Positions 42,652 to 52,272 of a stretch of DNA of 64,000 nt are shown here, piece after piece. The stretch's first letter is position 1; every line of letters starts with the position of its first letter. The DNA lies in assembly GCF_039696035.1 (NCBI RefSeq), contig NZ_CP155567.1:1005501-1069500 (forward strand), written 5' to 3'. Made by a program: the position numbers and the translations under genes. A model generated the notes under the pieces. The model saw only the letters and a list, made by a program, of their open reading frames with translations, was not told the origin of the DNA and did no database searches. The stretch is from Microbulbifer sp. SAOS-129_SWC. GTDB taxonomy: Bacteria; Pseudomonadota; Gammaproteobacteria; Pseudomonadales; Cellvibrionaceae.

Positions 42652-43422
42652 TCAGTCGACGATGACGACCCTGACGCCGGCTTCGGTCATTACCTTGTGA
42701 AATGCCTCGGGTATTCCGCTATCGGTGATCAGCACGTCGAGTTCACTGAAATCACAGATCTTGTGCACGCCGGAGCGCGTGAACTTGGAAGAGTCGGTCA
42801 CCGCAATCACCTGGCGGGCAACCTTGCACATCAGCCGGTTCAGGTTGGCCTCGTATTCGAAGTGGGTGGTGATACCACCCTGGAAGTCGATGCCATCCAC
42901 GCCGAGGAAGACCTTGTCGAAATGGAAACACTGCAAGGTGTCTTCCGCGGCGCGGCCGTAAAACGACAGGGATTTCTTGCGCAGCGTGCCGCCGGTCATC
43001 AATACCTCCACACCGTCGGCATCCACCAGTTGCTGGGCCACGTTGAGGCCGTTGGTCATGACCACCAGCTGGCGGAACTGGTGTAACTGGTGGGCGATTT
43101 CAGCCGTGGTGGTGCCGGAATCCAGAATGATGGTGTCCTGCTCGCGGATTTCCCGTGCCGCGGCAGCGCCGAGGCGGCGCTTGATGTCGAGATGCTCGGT
43201 CACCTTCTCCCGCATCGACAGCTCCTGGCTTACCCGATTGCTGGCCACCGCGCCCCCGCGGGTGCGCACCAGCAGCCCCTTCTGGTCCAGGTAGTTGAGG
43301 TCGCCACGGATGGTCACCGTCGAAACCCCGTACTTTTCCGCCAGATCCGGAACCTGGACGCGCCCCGCATCCAGGGTGGTCTGCACGATGTCGTGTCTGC
43401 GCTCAATAGTGTTGGTGGTCAT
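42652..43422 (-). CDS. agaR: DeoR-family repressor of the amino-sugar locus
   Basis: A 256-residue DeoR-type regulator. N-terminal helix-turn-helix IERRHDIVQTTLDAGRVQVP then DLAEKYGVSTVTIRGDLNYL, with the DeoR signature TRGGAVAS. The C-terminal sugar-phosphate-sensing domain has DTIILDSGTTTAEIAHQL, VVMTNGLNVAQQL, VLMTGGTLRKKSLSFYG and FLGVDGIDFQGGITTHFEYE, the usual DeoRC motifs. ATG 43422 gives the standard N-terminus; the frame also opens at 43452. It is divergent from the GH109 gene with about 257 bp in between, the likely operator region. The AgaR name is by context; the effector is probably a phosphorylated amino sugar or tagatose phosphate. Confidence 0.87.
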   Translation of the reverse strand: MTTNTIERRHDIVQTTLDAGRVQVPDLAEKYGVSTVTIRGDLNYLDQKGLLVRTRGGAVASNRVSQELSMREKVTEHLDIKRRLGAAAAREIREQDTIILDSGTTTAEIAHQLHQFRQLVVMTNGLNVAQQLVDADGVEVLMTGGTLRKKSLSFYGRAAEDTLQCFHFDKVFLGVDGIDFQGGITTHFEYEANLNRLMCKVARQVIAVTDSSKFTRSGVHKICDFSELDVLITDSGIPEAFHKVMTEAGVRVVIVD

Positions 43423-43498
43423 GGATCGTTCTTTCGCAAGGTTTGCCGGCATTTTACGTTACTTTTGCAAGCTTTCAAAATAAATTTATTTTTCGAAG

Positions 43499-43631
43499 TT
43501 CTTTCGTTTGTGTAAATTGCTTCAAAAACAAGGGTTTGCCGGCTTCTTCCTGTATGTGTAGTCCGGCTGAGAGTCTATAGTGAAAGCTTGTGAAGCATTT
43601 TTTTGTTGAGCACTGAGTTTCGCTTGGTTAT
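43499..43631. promoter_or_regulatory. Divergent control region with repeated TTTCGYTTG motifs
   Basis: TTCTTTCGTTTGTGTAAAT at 43499-43517 and TTTCGCTTGGTTAT at 43618-43631 share the TTTCGYTTGK pattern. They resemble the TTTCRTTT-type repeats described for enterobacterial AgaR operators (from memory). The region separates agaR from the GH109 gene, is AT-rich and must contain both promoters. Operator assignment is tentative. Confidence 0.4.
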
Positions 43632-43679
43632 TGTCTTATTCCATCGAACACCGCATCGCTGGAGCAGAGGTAAAAATAA

Positions 43680-45062
43680 ATGAGTGAAATAAATCGTCGA
43701 AAGTTTTTGAAAGCCGGCCTGACTGCAGCGGCGGTGGCGTCCGCCGCGGGCTGTTCCACCGCCGCGACCAGCAGGCCTTCTGCCGGGGGCAGCGCCCGCG
43801 CCAAGGGCCAGAAATCAGTGGCGGGGCTGGTAGTGCCGCGCATGGATACGGTCCGGGTTGGCCTGATCGGGCTGGGGCAGCGCGGTGTCGGCCACGTGAC
43901 CCATATGGCCAGTCTCGACGGTGTGGAGATCAAGGCGCTCTGCGACACCGACCAGCAGGTGCTGGACCGCGCCTTCAATATCGTGGTGAAGGCCGGGCGA
44001 CCCAAGCCCGCCACCTACGGCAAGGACAAGTACGCCTACCGCGACATGCTCGATCGCAACGATATCGACATCGTGATCATCGCCACCCCCTGGCACTGGC
44101 ACACGCCGATGGCGGTGGACACCATGCTGCGGGACAAGCACGCCTTTGTGGAAGTGCCGGCGGCAACCACGCTCGAGGAATGCTGGCAGCTGGTAAACAC
44201 GGCGGAGAAGACGCAGAAGAACTGCATGATGATGGAGAACTGCTGCTACGGCCGCGACGAGCTGATGGCGCTGAACCTGGTGCGCATGGGCATGCTCGGT
44301 GACCTGCTCCACGGCGAGGGGGCCTATCTCCACGAGCTGCGCTGGCAGATGAAGCAAATTGACCGCATGACCGGTTCCTGGCGCACCAAGTGGCACACCC
44401 TGCGCAACGCCAACCTCTACCCGACCCACGGCCTGGGGCCGATCGCCCAGTACATGGGGGTCAATCGCGGCGACCGGTTCGATTATCTCTCTTCCATGAG
44501 CAGCCCGGCGCTCGGCCGTGCGCAGTATGCCCAGCGCGAATTCCCGGCGGATCACCCGCTCAACCAGGCCAAGTACATCTGCGGCGACATGAACACCAGC
44601 CTGATCAAGACAGTGAAAGGCCGCACCATCATGGTCCAGCACGATACCACCACGCCGCGCCCCTATTCCCGCCGCAACCTGATCATGGGCACCAACGGCG
44701 TGTTTGCCGGTTATCCCAACCGTATCGCGCTGGAAGAGGGCGGCCGCAAGGAATACGAAGAGTGGGATCTCGACATGGATTACTGGTACGACAAGTACGA
44801 CCACCCGCTGTGGCGCCGCATGGGTAAGGAAGCCGAGCGCGCCGGCGGCCACGGCGGTATGGACTTCGTCATGCTGTGGCGAATGATCTACTGCCTGCGC
44901 AACGGCCAGCCGCTGGATCAGGACGTGTACGACGCGGCCGCCCTGTCTTCGGTGATTTCCCTGTCCGAAGCGTCGGTGGCCGACCGCGGCAACAGCAAGG
45001 ACTTCCCCGACTTCACCCGCGGCGGTTGGCAGGCGCGCGAGCCGCTGGGCATCGTCAGCTAA
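43680..45062 (+). CDS. Tat-exported GH109 glycosidase (Gfo/Idh/MocA fold), probable alpha-N-acetylgalactosaminidase
   Basis: A 460-residue NAD-dependent glycoside hydrolase of the GH109 type, which uses a redox-assisted elimination mechanism to release terminal alpha-GalNAc. Twin-arginine signal [20 protein letters not shown] followed by Cys (GCST), so it is folded before export and may be lipidated. NAD-binding motif [89 protein letters not shown]; and [16 protein letters not shown], characteristic of GH109. It heads the plus-strand transcript with the TonB receptor and permease and is divergent from agaR. This strongly supports GalNAc-containing glycans as the substrate of the locus. Confidence 0.9.
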   Translation: MSEINRRKFLKAGLTAAAVASAAGCSTAATSRPSAGGSARAKGQKSVAGLVVPRMDTVRVGLIGLGQRGVGHVTHMASLDGVEIKALCDTDQQVLDRAFNIVVKAGRPKPATYGKDKYAYRDMLDRNDIDIVIIATPWHWHTPMAVDTMLRDKHAFVEVPAATTLEECWQLVNTAEKTQKNCMMMENCCYGRDELMALNLVRMGMLGDLLHGEGAYLHELRWQMKQIDRMTGSWRTKWHTLRNANLYPTHGLGPIAQYMGVNRGDRFDYLSSMSSPALGRAQYAQREFPADHPLNQAKYICGDMNTSLIKTVKGRTIMVQHDTTTPRPYSRRNLIMGTNGVFAGYPNRIALEEGGRKEYEEWDLDMDYWYDKYDHPLWRRMGKEAERAGGHGGMDFVMLWRMIYCLRNGQPLDQDVYDAAALSSVISLSEASVADRGNSKDFPDFTRGGWQAREPLGIVS

Positions 45063-45208
45063 CACGATAACCCCATCCCGGCCAGGGAAGGTCGAACAAC
45101 TTTTTAACCGTTATTTGCCTGTTTCAGGCGATAGGGCCGCTGTACGCCTGCTGTATGTGCGCCGCGCCCGATTACAACCACACACGATAATAAACTGGGT
45201 ATGTAATT

Positions 45209-48031
45209 ATGTTCGACAAAAAGAGAAAGACACTGAGTTTGGTGATCGGTGCGCTGGTCGTGGCATCGCAAGCGGCGGTAGCTCAGGACACCGATATCGA
45301 CGAGAGCAAGGTGGACGACGACGCAACCGCGGCTGGTTCTGTCGAAGAGGTGCAGGTCACCGGTATTCGCAGCAGTATCAAGAGTTCCCTGGATATCAAA
45401 CGCGACTCGATCAACGTGGTTGATTCCATCGTTGCCGAGGATATCGGCAAGTTCCCGGACCAGAATATCGCCGAGGCGTTGCAGCGTATGAGTGGTGTCA
45501 CCATCACCCGCAACGCGGGCGAGGGCCAGAAGGTCACCGTGCGCGGTCTCGGCGGTGACTACAATGTGACCACCATCAACGGTCGCCGCATGGCTTCGGA
45601 AGACAGCAGCCGTAACTTCAATTTTGACCTGATCGCCTCGGAACTGCTCAAGGGCGTGGAGGTTTATAAATCCCCGGTGGCCAAGACCCAGGAGGGCGGC
45701 ATCGGCTCGGTGATCAATATCCAGACCCGCCGCCCGATGGATTTCCCCGGCCTGGTGGCGCAGGCGTCGGTAAAAGGTATTTATGAGGACCGCACCAGGG
45801 ACACCAACCCGCAGGCCTCTTTCCTGGTCAGCGATACCTTTCTCGATGGCAAATTCGGCGCGCTGCTGACCGGTGTCTACTCCGAGCGTACCCTGCGTAC
45901 CGACGGTTACTACGGCAGTGGTTTCTACAACGAGGGGGCGGAAGACTGGATGACCGTGCGCCAGGACGTGAACGGCGACGGTGAGTTTGACCCGGCCGTG
46001 GACAACGAATACGGCAGTGTTATTCCCGGCTATGTGCAGTTCCGCAACTGGCAGGATACCCGCAAGCGCATCGGCGCCAACCTGGCATTGCAGTGGCGCC
46101 CGCGCGACGATGTTGAAGTCAACTTCGATGGTATCTACTCCTCCTATGACACCAACGGTGAGGAGTCCCAGGCTTCCTTCGTGACTTACGATGAATACTG
46201 GACCCCCGGGGTGCCCAGTGTCGGCGACCTGCAGTTCAACAAGGATGGCCTGGTCAATGCGCTGACGTTGACTGACGGTGCCATGGTGGAGATTCTGAAT
46301 ACCACCACGCCGCGCAACACCCAGACTTACCAGGTGGGCACCAACGTGGCCTGGGATGTCAGTGATAATTTCCGCGTGGCGATGGATATTTCCCACTCCG
46401 AAGCGGAGAGCCGCAACACCGGTGACAACCGCTATGTGGTAGTGCGCGGTTTTGTCGATCAGGTTCGCATCGACGCGTCCAAGGGCAACTATCTTCCCGA
46501 CGTGACCATGACCCCGGCCCTGAGCTACGACTCACCGTTCGGCGCGCACTACAGCTGGAACTCCGGCAGTACCATCAAGGATGCGGTGTCCGAATTCCGT
46601 CTCGATGCAGACTGGTCGCCGCAGCACGGCCTGTTCAACTCGGTGAAATTTGGCCTGAACTTCGGTGACCATGGCAAAGACCGTATCGCCTACGCCTCCA
46701 CCAATCCGTCGATGTTCAGTAACGGTGGCTACTACTTCCAGTCCTACCCGGGCTTCAATCCGGACCTGTCGACCGTAGAAACCATCAACGGCCTGCAGTT
46801 CTTCCGCCTGCCCGCCGATGTGATGCAGGCGCCGCGCTTCGACAACTTCCTCGAAGGCGAGTCGAGCAAGCTGCCGGCGCCCTGGCCCAGCTTCGACTAC
46901 GACAAGCTGATGGCCTACTACGAGGGCATCAGCCCGCAGGGTGCGGCACTCGTGCGTGCCACTTACCAGCCGACCCAGTCGTTTGACGTCGGTGAAACGA
47001 CAATGGCCGCCTATCTCCAGGGCGATATCGATACGACCCTTCTGGACCGCCCGTTGACTGCCAACTTCGGTCTGCGTGTGATCCAAACATCCGTGGACAG
47101 CCGCGGCTACTCCCTGGATCCGGGTGAAGTGAAGCTGGAATCCGATCCGAATGCCGGCGTCAAGGTGGTGGGTGAACTGGCGGACTACCAGCACAAGATG
47201 GACTTTGGCGATTCCTATGTGGATGCGCTGCCCAGCATGAACCTGAAGTGGAACCTGACCGACGAGCTGGTGTATCGCCTCGACCTCGCCCAGGTCATCA
47301 CGCGCCCGAGCGTCGATTCACTGCAGGCGTACAGCTACCTCGACCTGAACAAGTTCCAGTTGCACACCGCCAATCCGGGGCTCGAGCCGATGCGTGCGAA
47401 CCAGCTGGATACCTCGCTGGAGTGGTATTTCTCCGACTACGGCGCTCTGACCAGCACCCTGTTCTTCAAGGATATCAATTCCTTTACCGAGTACGGTCGC
47501 AACGGTAGCAAGACCATCGATGGTTACGACTTCGATGTCTACAGCTCGGTGAATGGCGACCAGGGGGCGATGGTCCGCGGTGCGGAACTGACTTACCAGC
47601 AGTCCCTGAGCGATATCCTGCCGGCGCCGCTCGACGGTTTCGGGGTGCAGGTCAACTACACCTACGTCGACAGTGAGTACGACGATCCTGAGCGCCGCAA
47701 GGCGGGCCTGCCTTTTGTCGGCATGCCGCAGAACTCGTATAACGCCGTCCTGTATTACGAGAAAGACGGCGCCCAGGCACGTCTGGCGTACAACTGGCGC
47801 GGCAAAGTGTTGGTCAACCCGGCAGACTGGGGCGGCCCCAGCTGGGATTCGGCCTACGGCCAGCTGGACTTCAGTGCGGACTACGATGTGACCGACAATT
47901 ACAACATCAGCCTGAGTGTCACCAACCTCACCAACCAGCGTAACTGGGGGTACGTGATGCGTCCGAACCAGGTCAGCCACCTGGAGCGCTATGGCCGAAC
48001 CATCAATCTGGGTGCCAGCGCCCATTTCTGA
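45209..48031 (+). CDS. TonB-dependent receptor for amino-sugar glycans
   Basis: A 940-residue outer-membrane receptor of the large carbohydrate-type TonB family common in marine and plant-associated proteobacteria. Signal peptide ends VVASQAAVAQ. TonB-box region EEVQVTGIRSSI; plug SIVAEDIGKFPDQNIAEALQ, RMSGVTITRNAGEGQKVTVR and GGIGSVINIQTRRPMDFPG. The barrel ends LERYGRTINLGASAHF with terminal Phe for BamA recognition. It lies 146 bp after the GH109 gene and 69 bp before the permease, so it probably brings GalNAc oligosaccharides across the outer membrane (an AgaO-like role, inferred from context). Confidence 0.92.
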   Translation: MFDKKRKTLSLVIGALVVASQAAVAQDTDIDESKVDDDATAAGSVEEVQVTGIRSSIKSSLDIKRDSINVVDSIVAEDIGKFPDQNIAEALQRMSGVTITRNAGEGQKVTVRGLGGDYNVTTINGRRMASEDSSRNFNFDLIASELLKGVEVYKSPVAKTQEGGIGSVINIQTRRPMDFPGLVAQASVKGIYEDRTRDTNPQASFLVSDTFLDGKFGALLTGVYSERTLRTDGYYGSGFYNEGAEDWMTVRQDVNGDGEFDPAVDNEYGSVIPGYVQFRNWQDTRKRIGANLALQWRPRDDVEVNFDGIYSSYDTNGEESQASFVTYDEYWTPGVPSVGDLQFNKDGLVNALTLTDGAMVEILNTTTPRNTQTYQVGTNVAWDVSDNFRVAMDISHSEAESRNTGDNRYVVVRGFVDQVRIDASKGNYLPDVTMTPALSYDSPFGAHYSWNSGSTIKDAVSEFRLDADWSPQHGLFNSVKFGLNFGDHGKDRIAYASTNPSMFSNGGYYFQSYPGFNPDLSTVETINGLQFFRLPADVMQAPRFDNFLEGESSKLPAPWPSFDYDKLMAYYEGISPQGAALVRATYQPTQSFDVGETTMAAYLQGDIDTTLLDRPLTANFGLRVIQTSVDSRGYSLDPGEVKLESDPNAGVKVVGELADYQHKMDFGDSYVDALPSMNLKWNLTDELVYRLDLAQVITRPSVDSLQAYSYLDLNKFQLHTANPGLEPMRANQLDTSLEWYFSDYGALTSTLFFKDINSFTEYGRNGSKTIDGYDFDVYSSVNGDQGAMVRGAELTYQQSLSDILPAPLDGFGVQVNYTYVDSEYDDPERRKAGLPFVGMPQNSYNAVLYYEKDGAQARLAYNWRGKVLVNPADWGGPSWDSAYGQLDFSADYDVTDNYNISLSVTNLTNQRNWGYVMRPNQVSHLERYGRTINLGASAHF

Positions 48032-48045
48032 TACTCCAGTAAACC

Positions 48046-48078
48046 GCCCGGCGCCGCACTGGCGCTGGGCCCTTTTTA
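48046..48078 (+). terminator. Terminator-like hairpin between receptor and permease genes
   Basis: GCCCGGCGCC pairs with GGCGCTGGGC across a 5-base loop and is followed by CCTTTTTACC. The T run is short, so partial termination could lower permease expression relative to the receptor. Confidence 0.5.
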
Positions 48079-48100
48079 CCGGTGATATCGAGGTGTCGAT

Positions 48101-49423
48101 GTGAGTACTGCAACCACGCAAGCTGTGGCCCCGGCGGCCAGTCGAAGCAGCCTGTTGCCGATGAGTGTTATCGGTATGCTGTTTTTTATCTTCGGGTTTG
48201 TGACCTGGCTCAATGGATCACTGATCCCATTTCTGAAAATTCTGTGTGACCTCAACAGTTTCGAGGCACTGTTCGTTACCTTTGCTTTTTATATCGCCTA
48301 TACCGTGTTGGCGTTACCCATGTCCCTGATCCTGCGCCGCACCGGCTACCGTGACGGTATGGCGATCGGGCTGGCGATCATGGGCGTATCATCGCTGGTA
48401 TTCATTCCCGCAGCGGAGATGGGAAGTTTCGTCATTTTCCTGCTTGCGCTGTTTGGCCTGGGCGCGGGACTGACGATCCTGCAGACGGCGTCAAACCCCT
48501 ATGTGGTGAAGATCGGTCCGGCGGAGAGCGCCGCGACCCGTATCGCGATCATGGGGATCATCAATAAAAGCGCCGGGGTGCTCGCGCCGCTGGTATTTAC
48601 CGCCCTGGTGTTGTCCGGGTTGTCCGATTTCAACTCACAGGCGGTTGCGCAGCTGGCCGGTGCCGAGCGCGAGGCCATGCTGGCGGATGTCGCCAATCGC
48701 CTGGTCATGCCGTATGTCTACATGGCGGTGCTGCTGTTCCTACTGGTGGGCTTGGTGAAGTTTTCCCCCCTGCCGGAAATCGACGAGGACATCGCCGACG
48801 ATTCGGAGGGGCGCTCCCGGGTCTGGAAGTTTCCCCAGGTCGTATTGGGGGCGCTGGCACTGTTTGCCTATGTGGGTGTGGAAGTGATTGCCGGCGATAC
48901 CATCGGGCTTTACGGTGAATCGCTGGGAGTCGTGAATTTTGGCTCACTGACCTCCTACACCATGGTATTCATGGTGCTCGGTTATCTGCTGGGCGTACTA
49001 TTTATTCCGCGCCGCATCAGCCAGGCACAGGCACTCGCCGGCTCGGCGATCGCCGGTGGCCTGTGTGTGCTGGGTATCGTATTCAGTTCGGCGCACAGTA
49101 GTGCTATCTCTGCGGCCATCTGGGGCTGGAGCGGCATTCCCCCGGTGCCGGATACGGTTTTCTTTGTCGCCTTGATGGGCTTGGCCCACGCGCTGGTGTG
49201 GCCGACAGTCTGGCCGCTGGCACTCCATGGGCTCGGCAGGTTTACGGCACAGGGCTCGGCACTGCTGATCATGGGCATCGCGGGGGGCGCGGTGATTCCG
49301 CTGGCGTTTGGCAAGATCGGAGAAGTAAGCGGCGCTGTCGTCAATGGTTACTGGATCGCGCTTCCCTGTTACCTGTTCATCCTTCATTACGCGCTGAAGG
49401 GCCACAAAATGCGGTCCTGGTAG
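48101..49423 (+). CDS. MFS sugar permease (FucP/NagP/AgaP-like)
   Basis: A 440-residue major-facilitator permease with 12 predicted helices. The N-terminus SVIGMLFFIFGFVTWLNGSL then IPFLKILCDLNSFEA is the FucP-group signature. ALFGLGAGLTILQTASNPYV then VKIGPAESAATRIA matches the conserved loop of the glucose/galactose/N-acetyl-hexosamine group. The GTG start at 48101 has GAGGTG upstream. Third gene of the plus-strand transcript; probably moves GalNAc across the inner membrane for the ROK kinase (AgaP role by context). Confidence 0.9.
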   Translation: MSTATTQAVAPAASRSSLLPMSVIGMLFFIFGFVTWLNGSLIPFLKILCDLNSFEALFVTFAFYIAYTVLALPMSLILRRTGYRDGMAIGLAIMGVSSLVFIPAAEMGSFVIFLLALFGLGAGLTILQTASNPYVVKIGPAESAATRIAIMGIINKSAGVLAPLVFTALVLSGLSDFNSQAVAQLAGAEREAMLADVANRLVMPYVYMAVLLFLLVGLVKFSPLPEIDEDIADDSEGRSRVWKFPQVVLGALALFAYVGVEVIAGDTIGLYGESLGVVNFGSLTSYTMVFMVLGYLLGVLFIPRRISQAQALAGSAIAGGLCVLGIVFSSAHSSAISAAIWGWSGIPPVPDTVFFVALMGLAHALVWPTVWPLALHGLGRFTAQGSALLIMGIAGGAVIPLAFGKIGEVSGAVVNGYWIALPCYLFILHYALKGHKMRSW

Positions 49424-49484
49424 TGCGTTTGGCGCCGGGAACCCGGCGCCTGCACGGTTTAGCTCTCTCTTGACTGGTTTCCAG

Positions 49485-49506
49485 CCCTCCTTGTGAGGGT
49501 TTTTTT
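49485..49506. terminator. Rho-independent terminator after permease
   Basis: CCCTC-CTTGT-GAGGG followed by seven T. It serves the plus-strand GalNAc transcript and lies just downstream of the convergent pepQ gene. Confidence 0.85.
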
Positions 49507-49549
49507 GCGCGCCCCGGCGCCGTGGCGATACCGGGGCAAGGGAGGGCGC

Positions 49550-50863
49550 TTAGCCGTCTGCCTCGCAGTCCCTCGTCATATTTTCGTTGCGGTCGGCGTG
49601 CACGATGATGTTGTCCTCGATACGCACGCCGCCGAACGGGCGCAATTCCTCGACCCTTTCCCAGTTCACTTCGCCGGCCAGCTCGGTGCGCTTCAGGTCG
49701 CCGAGCAGGCTGTCGATAAAGTAGAGACCCGGCTCGATGGTGAACACATGGTTGGCTTCCACAGTGCGGGTGGTGCGCAGGAACGGGTAGTCTGCCGGCG
49801 GCGGGGTGGTACCGCCTTCCGGACCAGCCTGGTGGCCGCCCACATCGTGCACCTGCAGACCGAGGAAGTGGCCGAGGCCGTGAGGCATGAAAGTGCCGGT
49901 GAGGCCGGATTCCGCCGCGCCCTGCGCCGAGGTCTTGATCACACCGAACTGCTCCAGCAGCTGGCCGATCTTCAGGTGGCACTCGCGGTGCAGATCCGGG
50001 TAGGGCAGGCCGGGTTTCAGGCCGGCTACCAGCTCCTGTTCCTTCTCGTGCATGGCGGCTACCAGATCGGCGAAATCGCCGTCGCGATAGGCGTAGCTGC
50101 GGGTGATGTCGGCACAGTAGCCGTGGCAGTCGGCACCGGCGTCGATCAGGAAGCTGCGGCGCTCGCTCTCCGGCAGGCGCCCGGTGGCCAGGTGGGTGTA
50201 GTGGAGTATCGCCCCATGCTCGTTCAGGCCGACGATGTTGCCGTAGGGCATCTGGTTTTCGCCCTGGCCGGCGGCCTGCAGGTAGGCCAGATTGATCTCG
50301 AATTCGCTGGCGCCGCTGCGGAACGCCGCTTCGGCGGCGCGGTGGGCCTTGACCGCAACGCGGTTGGCTTCGCGCAGGCAGGCCATTTCATACTGGGTCT
50401 TGCCGGCGCGCGCCCAGTGCAACCGTGCAATCAGCTGTTCGGGATTGGGGGCGCCGAGCTCCCAGCCGTCGAGGCCGTCGGTCTCGCCAATAAACGCTGC
50501 GCCTTCCGCGCTGAGATGCTGGCGCGCGTCGTCCGGCTTGCTCAGCAGCTCGATGTCGAACTCGTCGCTCCAGAAAGTTTGCGGTGCGGGCGGTACATAG
50601 TGCCAGAAGTCTACCGGGCGGTAGAACAGCAGCTTGGGCTTCTGCCCGCGGCGGTAGATGACCCAGCTGTGCGGGTTGTCGGTGACCGGCACCAGCGCCT
50701 TGAACTGCGGATTGACGCGGAAGGGGTAGTAGTTGTCGTCGAGGAACTGCACTTTGGGGCGGCCGCTGAAGACATTCAGGGTGTCGAATCCGCACTGGTC
50801 GAGAATTTCGTCGTAGCGGTGGCGCAGGGTGGCCAGGTGCTCGGTGAAAAGCTGCTTGTCCAT
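49550..50863 (-). CDS. pepQ: Xaa-Pro dipeptidase
   Basis: A 437-residue metallopeptidase of the M24 'pita-bread' family that splits X-Pro dipeptides; homologues also hydrolyse organophosphates (OPAA). Metal ligands: Asp in LIDAGADCHGYCADITRSY (two Asp), His in FMPHGLGHFLGLQVHDVGG, Glu in FTIEPGLYFID and Glu in GGVRIEDNIIVH. The N-terminal domain starts MDKQLFTEHLATLRHRYDEI. The frame is open far upstream to 51661, but that extension is antisense to purU and has no homology; ATG 50863 is the family start. Divergent from purU with 84 bp in between. Confidence 0.95.
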   Translation of the reverse strand: MDKQLFTEHLATLRHRYDEILDQCGFDTLNVFSGRPKVQFLDDNYYPFRVNPQFKALVPVTDNPHSWVIYRRGQKPKLLFYRPVDFWHYVPPAPQTFWSDEFDIELLSKPDDARQHLSAEGAAFIGETDGLDGWELGAPNPEQLIARLHWARAGKTQYEMACLREANRVAVKAHRAAEAAFRSGASEFEINLAYLQAAGQGENQMPYGNIVGLNEHGAILHYTHLATGRLPESERRSFLIDAGADCHGYCADITRSYAYRDGDFADLVAAMHEKEQELVAGLKPGLPYPDLHRECHLKIGQLLEQFGVIKTSAQGAAESGLTGTFMPHGLGHFLGLQVHDVGGHQAGPEGGTTPPPADYPFLRTTRTVEANHVFTIEPGLYFIDSLLGDLKRTELAGEVNWERVEELRPFGGVRIEDNIIVHADRNENMTRDCEADG

Positions 50864-50947
50864 GGTTGTCCTTGGCTGGGAGGTGTGAATCGAACAATCC
50901 CCATAGTGTATAGTCATAAGCTTGGATATTTGGCCTGATTTTCGACT

Positions 50948-51784
50948 ATGCAAAAGAAGATACTGCTGACCGATTGCCCGGACGCCAAAGGACTGATCGC
51001 CAAGATCACCAATATCTGTTTCAAGCACCAGCTCAACGTCACCAAGAATGACGAATTTGTCGATCGCGAGCAGGGGCGCTTTTTCATGCGTACGGCACTG
51101 GAAGGCAACTTCAACGATGCGACGCTGCTCGAAGACCTGGATATGGCGCTGCCCGAGGGCGCCGAGCGGCGCCTGGTAGCCAGCGGGCGCAAGCGCCTGG
51201 TGCTGATGGTCACCCGCGAGTCCCACTGTCTCGGCGATATCCTGATAAAGTGTTACGCCGGCGCGCTGGACGCGGAGATCGCCGCAGTCATCGGCAATCA
51301 CCCGGATCTGGGCGCGCTGGTGGAAAAATTCGATATCCCGTTTCACTGCCTGCCGGCGGAAGGCCTCGATCGCACCCGACACGAGGCGCAGGTCATTGCG
51401 CTGGTGGATGAGTACCGGCCGGATTACCTGGTGCTCGCCAAGTACATGCGGGTACTGACGCCGGACTTTGTGACCCGCTATCGGCGCCGCATCGTCAACA
51501 TACACCACTCTTTCCTGCCGGCGTTTGTCGGGGCCAGGCCCTACCAGCAGGCGTTTATGCGCGGAGTGAAAATTATCGGTGCCACGGCCCACTTCGTTAC
51601 TGATGATCTGGATGAGGGGCCTATCATCGAGCAGGATATTACCCGCGTCGATCACGGCCATTCGGCCGCCGACATGGCTGCCGCGGGGCGGGACGTGGAA
51701 AAACTGGTGCTGTCGCGCGCGCTGGAGTTGCTACTGCAAGAGCGTGTATTTATCCACGGCAACAAGACAGTGGTCTTCAAATGA
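50948..51784 (+). CDS. purU: Formyltetrahydrofolate deformylase
   Basis: A 278-residue enzyme that releases formate from 10-formyl-tetrahydrofolate, supplying formate for PurT and balancing one-carbon pools. The N-terminal ACT domain KILLTDCPDAKGLIAKITNI is followed by the formyl-transferase fold. Catalytic residues lie in NIHHSFLPAFVGARPYQQAF (Asn and His) and ATAHFVTDDLDEGPIIEQD (Asp). Length matches PurU (about 280). The single gene is divergent from pepQ. Confidence 0.95.
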   Translation: MQKKILLTDCPDAKGLIAKITNICFKHQLNVTKNDEFVDREQGRFFMRTALEGNFNDATLLEDLDMALPEGAERRLVASGRKRLVLMVTRESHCLGDILIKCYAGALDAEIAAVIGNHPDLGALVEKFDIPFHCLPAEGLDRTRHEAQVIALVDEYRPDYLVLAKYMRVLTPDFVTRYRRRIVNIHHSFLPAFVGARPYQQAFMRGVKIIGATAHFVTDDLDEGPIIEQDITRVDHGHSAADMAAAGRDVEKLVLSRALELLLQERVFIHGNKTVVFK

Positions 51785-51849
51785 TAAGCGGGCACCGGTT
51801 TATTTGAGTAGAGCCTCCAATGCGGGGCCGATTTGATGGAGGTTCGATT

Positions 51850-52272
51850 TTGAAAGCAAGTGTCATGCCCGGAAGTGTGCGCATGTTCGGTATCGGTATT
51901 TGCACTGCGGCGGTATTGCTGTTGTCCGCTTGTGCCAGTGATGCGCCACTGCCGATTCCGGGACTGAAAGAGTCCTTCGATACCGAGATTGCGGCCAATG
52001 GGGCCAAACGGTTTACCTTTTCGCTGGAAATGCAGCGCCGGGATATTCCGGCACCGTATACCGAGCGGGATCGTAACCGCGCGCGTATGGGGAGCAGTGC
52101 CGACATGGCCGGGCACCCGGGCGGGCGGCAGCCCGGCCTGCAGTTCGATCGCGCGCTCAAAGAGAAGCTCATTGAAACCGGCTTCTGCCGCGACGGTTAT
52201 TTCGAGCTGGAGCGCACGGTATCCCGTTTTCGCGGCGAGGTGCGCGGTGAATGCCGCGAGGGCGCGGGCTAG
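51850..52272 (+). CDS. Small lipoprotein of unknown function
   Basis: A 140-residue lipoprotein if translation begins at TTG 51850, which has GGAGG at 51838-51842 with 7-base spacing. The open frame extends to 51820, but those residues lack an upstream ribosome site. The signal GIGICTAAVLLLSAC ends in a lipobox cysteine. The mature part has IPGLKESFDTEIAANGAKRF and a C-terminal segment with two cysteines (GFCRDGYFELER and GECREG). I do not recognise a family. It sits 65 bp after purU and has no clear functional link to it. Confidence 0.75.
   Translation: MKASVMPGSVRMFGIGICTAAVLLLSACASDAPLPIPGLKESFDTEIAANGAKRFTFSLEMQRRDIPAPYTERDRNRARMGSSADMAGHPGGRQPGLQFDRALKEKLIETGFCRDGYFELERTVSRFRGEVRGECREGAG

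Noticed and set aside
49550..51661. A 703-residue minus-strand open frame
   Set aside because: Only the part from 50863 down is PepQ. The upstream 266 codons are antisense to purU, lack family similarity and come from high-GC codon bias.
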